Shown here: positions 36,401-43,768 of the stretch, piece by piece
Layout of the letters: each line of letters opens with the position of its first letter
Position numbering within the stretch: the first letter of the stretch is position 1
Source of the DNA: Mesorhizobium kowhaii
GTDB taxonomy: Bacteria; Pseudomonadota; Alphaproteobacteria; Rhizobiales; Rhizobiaceae
Direction of reading: 5' to 3'
NCBI RefSeq assembly: GCF_003253745.1
Contig: NZ_MZXV01000070.1
Coordinates: forward strand, 186,001-250,000
Length of the DNA stretch: 64,000 nucleotides
Made by a program: the position numbers and the translations under genes
Notes under the pieces: model-generated
Told to the model about the DNA's origin: nothing
Databases searched by the model: none
Seen by the model: the letters and a program-made list of their open reading frames with translations, nothing else

Positions 36401-36712
36401 AGCTTCGAAGGCAGCCGCGTCGAGATGTCGCCAGTCGAGCTGTTCGAAAGCCAATGCGACGTGACGGTGAGCAACTTGCACCGGCTGCTCAAGGTCTTGC
36501 CAATGGAAGGATGTGCGCAGCGCCGGCGTGCGCTGAACCAGTTCATCCCACGCCACCTGGAACGCGCGCGCATCGACAGGCTCCGGCAGCGACATCACCT
36601 CCTGCTGTATGAAGACGCCGCTTTCTGGCGCGCGCAGACTGGCGACCAGCATCGCCGCCTGGAGCGGCGCCAGTGGCCAGAAGTCTTCAATTTCAACGCT
36701 GTTCGTGTTCAA
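33476..36712 (-). CDS. NRPS module 2 (C-A-T), beta-alanine-like specificity
   Basis: A 1,078-residue single module. Condensation domain 1-440 (active site HHILLDG at 145-151), adenylation domain about 460-945 (FTSGSTGRPKG 609-619, NLYGTSE 750-756, YRTGDLA, LTPNGKRDR) and carrier domain about 965-1035 (DLGGHSL with the phosphopantetheine serine at 999). The specificity pocket lacks the alpha-amino-acid Asp235: residues V655, D656, W659, S727 and L751 match the beta-alanine code VDWVISLADK, while the fourth and fifth positions differ (Trp, Val) and the last two cannot be aligned surely. A beta-amino acid substrate is the best guess. The TTG start overlaps the module 1 stop as TTGA. Confidence 0.9.
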   Translation of the reverse strand: MNTNSVEIEDFWPLAPLQAAMLVASLRAPESGVFIQQEVMSLPEPVDARAFQVAWDELVQRTPALRTSFHWQDLEQPVQVAHRHVALAFEQLDWRHLDAAAFEAQLVQYLGDSRRAGFALDRPPLIRLSLIRGRAGQVRFVWQFHHILLDGWSAQLLAAEMIEHYRALVRNVPYRPPVRRSLRHYIDWLATRDLEAAREYWANVLRGYDEPVEIGLPRPFGRAALAEADTEVSGNLDAEESARLRAFARQHGLTLNTVLQGAWALLLGHYTDRDDVVFGAVVSGRPPEVPGIEQMIGLFINAVPVRVRVDPQAALVPWLKDLQSAQARGSAFHHLDSAELQRCSEISPDRPLFDTLVVFENFPQAAAKLESATGGLDLARANVPLSLLAVPGDRLHLKLRFDRSRFHGDDMGALVEHLLNLLRGMYGAPFATLATFSPLSDAERRRLIEEPTVGDADARVELDPLELLRGLARDNGAAPAFIVDDRMLDFDTLERASSRLARRLHDLGVDRGVPVAVSAPRSLEQVVAFYAVLKAHGVYLPLDPAYPRHRLEQMLADAKPAVLLATGPTPPDGPATVIDIGDVLDPCSGDAANDEPVCWRRDDPAYIVFTSGSTGRPKGVLVQWGQVSNRLTWMWQAYPFGANEMACQRTAINFVDSLWELLGATLQGVPTLIVSERIGTDASALIRLLASRGVTRLWLVPSLLKMMLEAQPDLGRHLPHLLFWVCSGEPLHADLYQHFRRHHPEATLYNLYGTSEVWDATWFDPDQEPPVLGVVPIGRPIAGVRAYVLDSKLRPVPLEMAGELCIGGVGVALGYLGPAELTRERFVTDPFAGSKAARMYRTGDLARVQRDGLIVCLGRRDQQIKLRGFRIEPAEIEALLRQAPEVRDAMVVLREGRLVAYVAAPASSFDARRLLAGLRERLPQAFLPTVIARFDALPLTPNGKRDRLALPPPEEVSDAGDTNPVLPFEKEVQACFAQVLQLHLVALDGDFFLDLGGHSLAALRVSSRLSRQLGIDVPAGAVFDHPSVRQLARWIAECRAATSEASDEELLALLTSMPAAEREALLASQEPAESRGVP

Positions 36713-39700
36713 TTCTGGTCTCCCTGCCCACGGTTGAGGCGCGACATCAACGTGACCAGGTCCTCCGCCCTGATGTGACGGGCGAACCCCCCCTCGTCCT
36801 CTTCTTCACCAACGTCCTCTTCAACGGATTCGGTCGGCTTCGCGGCGCGAGCGAGCAGGGCCAGTGTCTTGTGGACGAAGATGTCGTTAGGCTCGATCAA
36901 CAGCCCCGCTTCACGCGCGCGGCTGACGACTTGGATGCCGAGGATGGAGTCGCCGCCGAGCTCAAAGAAATTGTCGTTGATACCCACCTGCTCGAGCCGC
37001 AATATGGCGCCCCAGATGGCGGCGAGCCGCAGTTCGGCAGCTGTCGATGGGGCAACGTACTCAGCTCCGAGTTCAGGCCGCATACCGTCTATCTTCGGCA
37101 GGCGGTGGCGGTCTACCTTGCCGCTCACGGTCGTGGGCAGCGCATCCAGCAGCAGGAAGCGCGCGGGGATCATGTAGGCCGGCAAACGCTGGGCAAGGAA
37201 GGCGCGGACCTGCGGCACCATCTTGCGCGCAAAGGCGGATTGCAGCGGGTTGTTGGTCCAGCGTCGCCGGTGCCCGGCGTCGCCTCCAAGAGTGCGACGC
37301 GGGATTGGCCCGCGGCCCGCCCGGTTCATTGCGAGCGGACTGAACACGGCGTCGATGTGACCGGTCGCGTGGCGTCCCGCGACATGAAGCTCGACCTTGC
37401 AGCCGGCTTCGGCTGCGCAAGCGAGCAACTGGTCTGCGTCAAGCCCCTGCACGGTCACCGGTCCTGCGTTCGAGCGCAGGTCGCCGACACGGCGCGATCC
37501 ATCGCTGCTCATGACCTGTGCGGCGGCGTGCAGCTCCGCCTCGACGGTCCGGCCCGGAATGTCGGCGACCAGCAGGGTTTTCCCGTCAAGTGCCCGCAAC
37601 GTCCGCAGCAGCGCCTCGGCGCTGCCCACGCTCGCCCAGTCACAGGTGTCCGCCGCCTTCACGACCTCCGGCGACCAGCCCACATGGAGCATGACGTCAT
37701 ATCGGAAAAGCGTCAGCTCATTGTCGGCGCGGCCGGGTTTGGCAAGAATCTCAACCGCCCGGATGCCGGGGAAATCCGCTGCCAGCGCGAGGAAAAATTC
37801 GGAATCGACCGCCAGCTCTTGTTCCAGCCCCAGGCGGCGCGCCACACGTTCCTGCAAGGTGGCCAGGGGCAGGTCGGACTCTGCCCGGTACAACTCCACG
37901 GAGGTTGCGAAACACTCCAGCAGCGCCAGGCTCCGCACATCGCCGATGAATACGGTACCGCGGGCACCCAGCGTCGACAACGCGGCGCCTATCACGTCGA
38001 TCAGGTAGCGTTCGCTCGGGAAGTACTGCACGACCGAATTGAGGATCACCAGGTCCACTGCGCCCGTCGATTGGGCTGCGACCTCGTGCGCCGCGCATCG
38101 ACGGAACTCGATACCATTGATCCCGGCGCCGGCCGTATGCTTGTCGATATGGTCAAGCGCTCCTTGCGAGATATCGGTTGCCACATAACGCCGGGCCTTG
38201 GGTGCCAGGCGAAAAGCCAGCAACCCCGTGCCGCACCCAATTTCGAGGGTTTGCTCTGATGCGAGCGAATTCAATCGTTCAACCGTGCTTGCAAGCCACT
38301 CTCGCATCGTCTGCTCGTCTAGCGGCAGGCCCGTGTAGCTGCTGTTCCAGCCATCGATTACAAATGCCGGATCCGCAGCGTCCGCGATCGTCCCGTAGGT
38401 TTCATCGTAGATGCGATGCCAGTGTTCCACCTGCTCGCTCGAAGCTGCGCTCTCGAACTGTGCGGCGCTAGGCGCGCGTGGGTCCTCGCGCTGCACCACG
38501 TATGCGACGAGACGTGCATCTCCAACGCCGACCTCGCGCACCGCGACCGCCGCCTCGGCGATCTCGGGATGCGATTGCAATGCCGCCTCGACTTCGCCGA
38601 GCTCGATGCGGTGACCGCGAAGCTTGATCTGGCGATCGATGCGGCCGATGAAGTCAATACGCCCGTCGGCAAGAAATCGCACGCGGTCGCCGGTGCGATA
38701 GATTCTTTCGATAGGGCCATTGCCCAGCGGCAGCTCGACAAACCGCTCGGCCGTCAGTTGCGGCCTGCCAAGATATTCCCGCGCAAGTCCGATCCCTGCC
38801 AGACAGAGCTCACCTGGGACGCCGATCGGCACCGGCTCTCCGTGCGCATCGAGGACCCAGGCGCGCATATTGTCGATCGGCACGCCGATGGTCGGCGCGC
38901 GCGAAAAATCCTCGCATCGCTCCCAGGTCGCCCAGATGGTCGTTTCCGTGGGACCGTACAGGTTGAAGAAGCGCCTGCCGGGTGCCCAGTGTGCCACTAT
39001 CGAGGCCGGGCAGGCCTCGCCTGCCACCATCAGCGTGGTGAGAGTTCGCAACCCCGAGGCATCGAGCGCGAACAACGCGGAAGGCGGCAACACCGCGTGG
39101 GTGACGCACGCCTCGTCGATCAGCCGAGCGAGCCCGGCACCGGGCATGCGTTGCTCAGGTCCCGGGATCACCAGTGTGGCGCCGACGCCGAGCGCGAGGC
39201 CGAGTTCGAACACGGCGGCATCGAAGCTGAGCGAGGCGAACTGCAGCACGCGGCTTTCCGCCGTCGTATCGAGCAGTCGTCGTTGGGCCGCGAGAACATT
39301 GGCCAGTCCAGGCTGCCCGATGATCACGCCCTTCGGCTGGCCCGTCGAGCCTGAAGTGTAGATGATGTAAGCCACTTCACCTGATGCGCGGTCCGTTGCA
39401 CGTGGTGCCGTGGTGCCGTCGTGCGCCATCGCGCTGACGAAAAGTGGCCGGCATTCGAGCAACGACAGCGCATCCTCGACGCGGCCCCACGCCGCGGGCT
39501 CGGTGAGGACGTGGCGCGCCCCGGTATCCTCGGCAATATAGCGCAGGCGCTCGATCGGGAGATCGATATCGAGAGGTACGAACGCCACGCCTGTCTTCAG
39601 CGCGGCGAGTATCGCGACCACGGCCGCCGGGGAACGGTCGAGCAGCAGCAGTAGCGGTTCGCCCGGCCGAACGCCGGCCTCCTCAAGTCCGGCGGCGAGT

Positions 39701-41319
39701 TTTTCAGCCTGCTGATCAAGCGCCCCATATGTGATGGTGCCCGCAGGGCCGGCAAGTGCGATACGGTCAGGTGCCGTCGCTGCGAAGCGCTCGAATTGCT
39801 GGCAGAGCGGCGTCTCGTCGAAGGCGACCGCTTTGCCCTCGGACGCGTGCCAGAACCGGCGCCGCTCGTCCCGGTCGAGCATCGCGATCGTATCGATCGG
39901 CTGGTCGGGGTCTGCCGCCGCCGAGTTTAGCAAGATGCAGAAATGCCTGACCATGCGCGCGGCCGTCTCGGGATCGAATAGCGCGGTGCTGTATTCCATG
40001 CCTCCGGAAACCCCGCCGGCATGCTCATGCAGGTGGAACGCGATATCGAAAATGGAGGTTCCGCGTTCGATTGACACCACCGAATCCTGAGCCGGCAAGG
40101 CACTGCCGCTATCGATGTTCCACGCGTTCTGCAGCACCAGCCCGATTTGAAACAACGGATTGCGGTTAGGCTGGCGCTCGGGCTGGAGCGCTTCGACCAA
40201 CTTCTCGAAGGGCATGTCCTGGTGCGTGTAGGCATCGAGCGCGGTCTGCCGCACGCGGCGCACCAGTTCGCGGAAGGTCGGCCTGCCGCTGGCGTCGATA
40301 CGAAACACCAGTGTATTGACGAAAAAGCCGATCAGCGCCTCGACCTCGGGCCGCGTACGATTGGCGATCGGGGCGCCGATCGCGATGTCCTCGTCGCCGG
40401 TGTAGCGCTGCAGCAACGCGGCAAGACCTGCCAACAGCACCATGAACAGGGTGGCACCTTCTTCGCTCGCCACCCGTTTCAACAAAACGAGCACAGCGGC
40501 CCCGATGCTCAACTCCTCGAAATCACCTTCGAAGCTCGGCTCGTCCGGACGCGGTCGGTCCGGCACCAGCGTCAATTGCGGCAGATCGGCGAGCTGCCGG
40601 CGCCAATAGGACAGTTCCGTCTCCAGCCGCTCGCCGCTGAAATACTGGCGCTGCCATTCGGCGAAATCGGCATACTGGATCGTCAGGGGTTGGAGCGGGG
40701 AGGGCCGGTTGGCGACGAAGGCCCCATATGCGGCAGCCAGTTCGCGCAGCAGGATCTGCATGGACCAGCCGTCACAGACGATGTGATGCAGGGTCAGCAG
40801 GAGCCAGTGTTCGTGCATCGATAGCCGCAGCAAACGTGCGTGCACCATGGGCCCATGGCGCAGATCAAACGTCAGCCGCGCCTGTTCGCCGGCTTCGCGG
40901 CGCGCTGCCTCCTCGCGCTCCTTCGGCTCAAGATGCGTAAGGTCGAGCAGCGGCATCGGCACCGGGCCGGGTGGCAGCACCTGCTGCATCGGCTCGCCTG
41001 CAGTGTCAGTGAAGACAGTGCGCAGGGCGGCATGGCGTGAAACCACGTGATCAAGGGCGCGCTTGAGCGCCGCCACGTTCAGAGGCCCGCGCAGGGGTAA
41101 GTTCAGAGGCACATTGTAGAAAGGGCTTGCCGGCGCGAGGCGCTGCATGAACCACAGGCGCTGCTGGGCCCAGGAAAGCGCTGCCGGGCCAGGGTGATCG
41201 CGGGGCGACAGCGGCGGATCATCTGACGCGGGGGGCTGCAGCCCGGCCGAGCCAAGCAACTTGCCGAGCAGCGAACGACGTTCGGCACTCATGTTGCCGG
41301 ATATGGGGATTGCCGTCAT
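36709..41319 (-). CDS. NRPS module 1 (C-A[N-methyltransferase]-T)
   Basis: A 1,536-residue module. Condensation domain about 45-470 (HHIVCDG at 178-184); adenylation domain from about 505 (YTSGSTGQPKG 654-664, NLYGPTETT, YRTGDRVRF), interrupted between motifs A8 (LRGHRIELGEVE near 900-911) and A10 (LPTTVSGKVDR near 1394) by a methyltransferase of about 963-1215 (LEIGCGTGLLAFR, VILNSVVQYFP) of the N-methylating type; carrier domain with Ser1458 (LGGDSIL). The pocket reads DAFVMALIWK by eye; its last four positions match the glycine code, the rest do not, so the substrate is unassigned. It should make an N-methylated residue. A C domain at the front of the first module could accept a fatty acyl group or a carrier from elsewhere. 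Confidence 0.92.
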   Translation of the reverse strand: MTAIPISGNMSAERRSLLGKLLGSAGLQPPASDDPPLSPRDHPGPAALSWAQQRLWFMQRLAPASPFYNVPLNLPLRGPLNVAALKRALDHVVSRHAALRTVFTDTAGEPMQQVLPPGPVPMPLLDLTHLEPKEREEAARREAGEQARLTFDLRHGPMVHARLLRLSMHEHWLLLTLHHIVCDGWSMQILLRELAAAYGAFVANRPSPLQPLTIQYADFAEWQRQYFSGERLETELSYWRRQLADLPQLTLVPDRPRPDEPSFEGDFEELSIGAAVLVLLKRVASEEGATLFMVLLAGLAALLQRYTGDEDIAIGAPIANRTRPEVEALIGFFVNTLVFRIDASGRPTFRELVRRVRQTALDAYTHQDMPFEKLVEALQPERQPNRNPLFQIGLVLQNAWNIDSGSALPAQDSVVSIERGTSIFDIAFHLHEHAGGVSGGMEYSTALFDPETAARMVRHFCILLNSAAADPDQPIDTIAMLDRDERRRFWHASEGKAVAFDETPLCQQFERFAATAPDRIALAGPAGTITYGALDQQAEKLAAGLEEAGVRPGEPLLLLLDRSPAAVVAILAALKTGVAFVPLDIDLPIERLRYIAEDTGARHVLTEPAAWGRVEDALSLLECRPLFVSAMAHDGTTAPRATDRASGEVAYIIYTSGSTGQPKGVIIGQPGLANVLAAQRRLLDTTAESRVLQFASLSFDAAVFELGLALGVGATLVIPGPEQRMPGAGLARLIDEACVTHAVLPPSALFALDASGLRTLTTLMVAGEACPASIVAHWAPGRRFFNLYGPTETTIWATWERCEDFSRAPTIGVPIDNMRAWVLDAHGEPVPIGVPGELCLAGIGLAREYLGRPQLTAERFVELPLGNGPIERIYRTGDRVRFLADGRIDFIGRIDRQIKLRGHRIELGEVEAALQSHPEIAEAAVAVREVGVGDARLVAYVVQREDPRAPSAAQFESAASSEQVEHWHRIYDETYGTIADAADPAFVIDGWNSSYTGLPLDEQTMREWLASTVERLNSLASEQTLEIGCGTGLLAFRLAPKARRYVATDISQGALDHIDKHTAGAGINGIEFRRCAAHEVAAQSTGAVDLVILNSVVQYFPSERYLIDVIGAALSTLGARGTVFIGDVRSLALLECFATSVELYRAESDLPLATLQERVARRLGLEQELAVDSEFFLALAADFPGIRAVEILAKPGRADNELTLFRYDVMLHVGWSPEVVKAADTCDWASVGSAEALLRTLRALDGKTLLVADIPGRTVEAELHAAAQVMSSDGSRRVGDLRSNAGPVTVQGLDADQLLACAAEAGCKVELHVAGRHATGHIDAVFSPLAMNRAGRGPIPRRTLGGDAGHRRRWTNNPLQSAFARKMVPQVRAFLAQRLPAYMIPARFLLLDALPTTVSGKVDRHRLPKIDGMRPELGAEYVAPSTAAELRLAAIWGAILRLEQVGINDNFFELGGDSILGIQVVSRAREAGLLIEPNDIFVHKTLALLARAAKPTESVEEDVGEEEDEGGFARHIRAEDLVTLMSRLNRGQGDQN

Positions 41320-41343
41320 ATGCCGACCCCAAAAAGAGCCTTG

Positions 41344-41754
41344 TCATTCGTCGGATTTGCCGCTCGCCAGTGTCTGCAGGTCGGCTAGATAGTCCGAAAA
41401 ATTCGCGCGGGCCTTTTGCTGAGCCTCGTCATATGCGGACGCCAACTGCTCGCCCAAGTCCTTCATGGCCCGCTCGACGCTGTTCTGATGCTTGCTGATC
41501 ACTTGCCCGTACTGGCGCGCGTGATCGAGCCATGCAGAGGCAGCGCGCTGTTGCGCGTCGTCGCCGTTGCCAGCCTCGCTCAGCGCCCGCTGCCACGACA
41601 TCATGATTTGCTGGAGTTGATCACGGGTCGGGACTTCGGCCTCTTCCATCTGCTGGCGGCTACGGCCGTAGAGTTCCTGGGCACGCGCTGCATATTGCTG
41701 CGCCACCTCAAACCCTTTCAGGCAGTAGTTCGAATAGGCATTTTCAGCACTCAT
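41344..41754 (-). CDS. Phasin-like helical protein at head of NRPS operon
   Basis: A 136-residue, fully helical protein. It has the character of phasin-family proteins: long amphipathic helices rich in Ala, Gln and Glu (GFEVAQQYAARAQELYGRSRQQMEEAE; YDEAQQKARANFSDYLADLQTLAS), no signal, no membrane helix. The ATG at 41754 is preceded by GGGAGCT; an in-frame extension upstream has no conserved features. The NRPS gene starts 24 nt after its stop. Function in the pathway unknown; phasins normally coat polyhydroxyalkanoate granules, but a scaffold role is equally possible. Confidence 0.7.
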   Translation of the reverse strand: MSAENAYSNYCLKGFEVAQQYAARAQELYGRSRQQMEEAEVPTRDQLQQIMMSWQRALSEAGNGDDAQQRAASAWLDHARQYGQVISKHQNSVERAMKDLGEQLASAYDEAQQKARANFSDYLADLQTLASGKSDE

Positions 41755-42181
41755 GGCGAGCTCCCGCGATCGTGGGCCCTCTGACGGCTCAGGCGCAGAA
41801 CGTCGCTTGGAAGCGACTTCGTCGGACGCGCGACTTCTACGTCGGACCATGCCGGCCCTCCCGAAAAAACCAGTCGGAGGCAGCGTTGCCGAACGGTCTC
41901 GTCTGTCGCTCCCAAGACAAACAGACTCCTGATCGGCCTCCAAATCGGACGGCTTCACTACCCTCCAGCGGATCGCATCTGCGCCGCTCAAGCAACTTAA
42001 GGATTGTAATGCATATCGTCAATAGATTTATTGTTACATATATTATTGAATAAAATTGTTATAGAAAGAAATACTGAAAAAGTTTATCAAAGGCGCTCTG
42101 ACTGAAATCAGGCGCCGCTAGTTGCTGTTCCAGTCAGACGCTTCGCCAAAATGTATTTGGCCAAGCGTAACTCTCTTGGCG
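41755..42181. promoter_or_regulatory. Gap between radical SAM and NRPS transcription units
   Basis: A 427-base non-coding stretch. The part near 42000-42090 is very AT-rich (ATTGTTACATATATTATTG and similar), strikingly different from the GC-rich genes and suitable for a promoter firing leftward into the phasin-like and NRPS genes. The part nearest the hydrolase gene holds the hairpin at 42092-42116. No small gene was recognised. Confidence 0.5.
42092..42116 (-). terminator. Hairpin terminator after alpha/beta hydrolase gene
   Basis: GGCGC-CTGA arms pair as GGCGC(T)CTGA and TCAGGCGCC around a 6-nt loop. On the minus strand the stem is followed by TTTGATAAACTTTTTC, a T-rich tail. It lies 66 bp beyond the stop of the hydrolase gene, so it should end the radical SAM transcription unit before the NRPS unit begins. 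Confidence 0.6.
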
Positions 42182-43759
42182 TCAACGTCGCGGTTTGGGC
42201 GCACTGGCAGCAAGTCCAGCAATCCATCCAGTAACGGCCGCGAGGTACTCCGGGTTCGGTGGCAGATCCTGCCGGTAACGCTCCGGCGTCGACGCTTCGG
42301 GCTCGAGCCGGAATAAATGGTCGGCGTTGTGGATTTCCTTGTATGTGGAGCGCACGTTGCGGCTGCGGGCGGCGCGGTGCAGCGCTTTGGCATCACGGTC
42401 GGCCGATGTCTGTATGTCTTTGTCGCCGTGCAAGATCAGCGTCGGACAGCGGACGGCTGCAATCGCTGCGCGCGGATCGGCATCGAGGACGGCTGGATCG
42501 GTGAGCGGTCTCAGGCCCCCGAGCCGCAGTTCCGTGCCATCTGTCCTTGCTTCCCGGTCGAGCCACTGCCGTAGCGCGGCGTCCCGCTTGCCGGCCTCTT
42601 CCTCCGACACCTGCAGGCGCGCGCTCTCGCGTGCATTCTGTTCCATCAGGATGGCGCGCAACGGCCTGCCCGGGGGCGCAAGCAGGATCAGGCCGGCCGG
42701 CGCCAGGGCCGGGTCGACCGACAACAGCTGCAGGATCACGAGGGCGCCCAGGCTATGACCGGCGGCGAAAAGATGCAGCGCATCGATGTCGGCGCGCGCG
42801 GCGAGCCAGCGCCAGGCGGCGCCGGCATCGGCCAGCCGCGTCGCGCCCAAGGAGCGGTCGGCTTTGCCGAATCCGGTTTTGCCTGCTCCCCGCGCATCTA
42901 TCGCCAAGCTGGCTACGCCGACTTGCGCAAGCGCATCCATCGTCTCCAGTGTCTTCAGGCGCATGCCGGGCGCACCGCCCCAGCGGGTGATGGAGCCAGA
43001 TCCATTTAGGAACAGGCAGGCCGGACAAGGCCCGGCGGGTTCGCGCCGGTGCACGAACAGGCCGTGCAACGTGATATCGTCGCTTTCGAGCGTAACTTCT
43101 TCGCGGTCGATGCCAGGGGGAGGCGGTGGTGGTTCGATGCTTTCCTCGGCGCCGCGAAGGGTCTCAATCGGCACCGCGTGGAACACCGGCGCGGCCGCCC
43201 GCCCGACAAGCGTTCCCTGCTCGTCCATTCGCACAGCGGAGACCAAGGCGCCACTGGTGCTCATGTTGAGCCGTATGCCGATCGACGTCTCCCAGTCCAG
43301 CGTTCCAGCCGGCGCGACCTCGATCTCGCGCACTGCCAGCGCTTCGGGCGAAAAGTAGTGAAGTTTCCGCGGGCCTTGATCGCGATCGAACGCGGCAAGA
43401 GAGCGCGAAAGCTGCAGAAGTAAATTCTGCTGAAGTACGAGGTCGGGCGCAACAGTCAGCGCCAACTCATGCTCGTTGCCGTCGCGCAAGGTCAGGAGCG
43501 CGCGGTTCTGACCGAAAACGGCGCGTTGAAGCACGGCGCCGGATGAAAACAGCGAATAGTTCGCAACCTTGCCGTCATCACCGATTTCAATGACTGCCGC
43601 TTCTTGAACAGGCTTGGGCCCGCCAACCTTTTCGGCGTGCGTGGTCCAGTGATATTCGTCGACGGTTGACGAAACGCGCCGCCGCGCCTGTTCGACGAAG
43701 AGTTCGCCGCGAAGCAAAATTTGGAAACCCTCCATGAGAGGCAAATCGATCGGTTTCAT
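42182..43759 (-). CDS. Alpha/beta hydrolase
   Basis: A 525-residue protein. Residues 1-230 form an N-terminal region of unrecognised fold ending in a proline run (PPPPPPG). The C-terminal hydrolase domain has an oxyanion-type GSGSITRWGG strand near 262, the nucleophile elbow AAGHSLGALVI, an Asp after CPTLILHGDKDIQ and the His in HNADHLF, a complete Ser-Asp-His triad. Such enzymes hydrolyse or transfer acyl groups; as a stand-alone esterase, peptidase or thioesterase it could release an NRPS product or cleave a leader peptide. The gene is 9 nt after the B12-type radical SAM gene and last in that unit. Confidence 0.85.
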   Translation of the reverse strand: MKPIDLPLMEGFQILLRGELFVEQARRRVSSTVDEYHWTTHAEKVGGPKPVQEAAVIEIGDDGKVANYSLFSSGAVLQRAVFGQNRALLTLRDGNEHELALTVAPDLVLQQNLLLQLSRSLAAFDRDQGPRKLHYFSPEALAVREIEVAPAGTLDWETSIGIRLNMSTSGALVSAVRMDEQGTLVGRAAAPVFHAVPIETLRGAEESIEPPPPPPGIDREEVTLESDDITLHGLFVHRREPAGPCPACLFLNGSGSITRWGGAPGMRLKTLETMDALAQVGVASLAIDARGAGKTGFGKADRSLGATRLADAGAAWRWLAARADIDALHLFAAGHSLGALVILQLLSVDPALAPAGLILLAPPGRPLRAILMEQNARESARLQVSEEEAGKRDAALRQWLDREARTDGTELRLGGLRPLTDPAVLDADPRAAIAAVRCPTLILHGDKDIQTSADRDAKALHRAARSRNVRSTYKEIHNADHLFRLEPEASTPERYRQDLPPNPEYLAAVTGWIAGLAASAPKPRR

Positions 43760-43768
43760 TGCGGCGGC

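Noticed and set aside
36673..38259. 528-codon open frame on the plus strand opposite NRPS module 1
   Set aside because: Antisense shadow; the minus-strand protein has complete adenylation and methyltransferase motifs.
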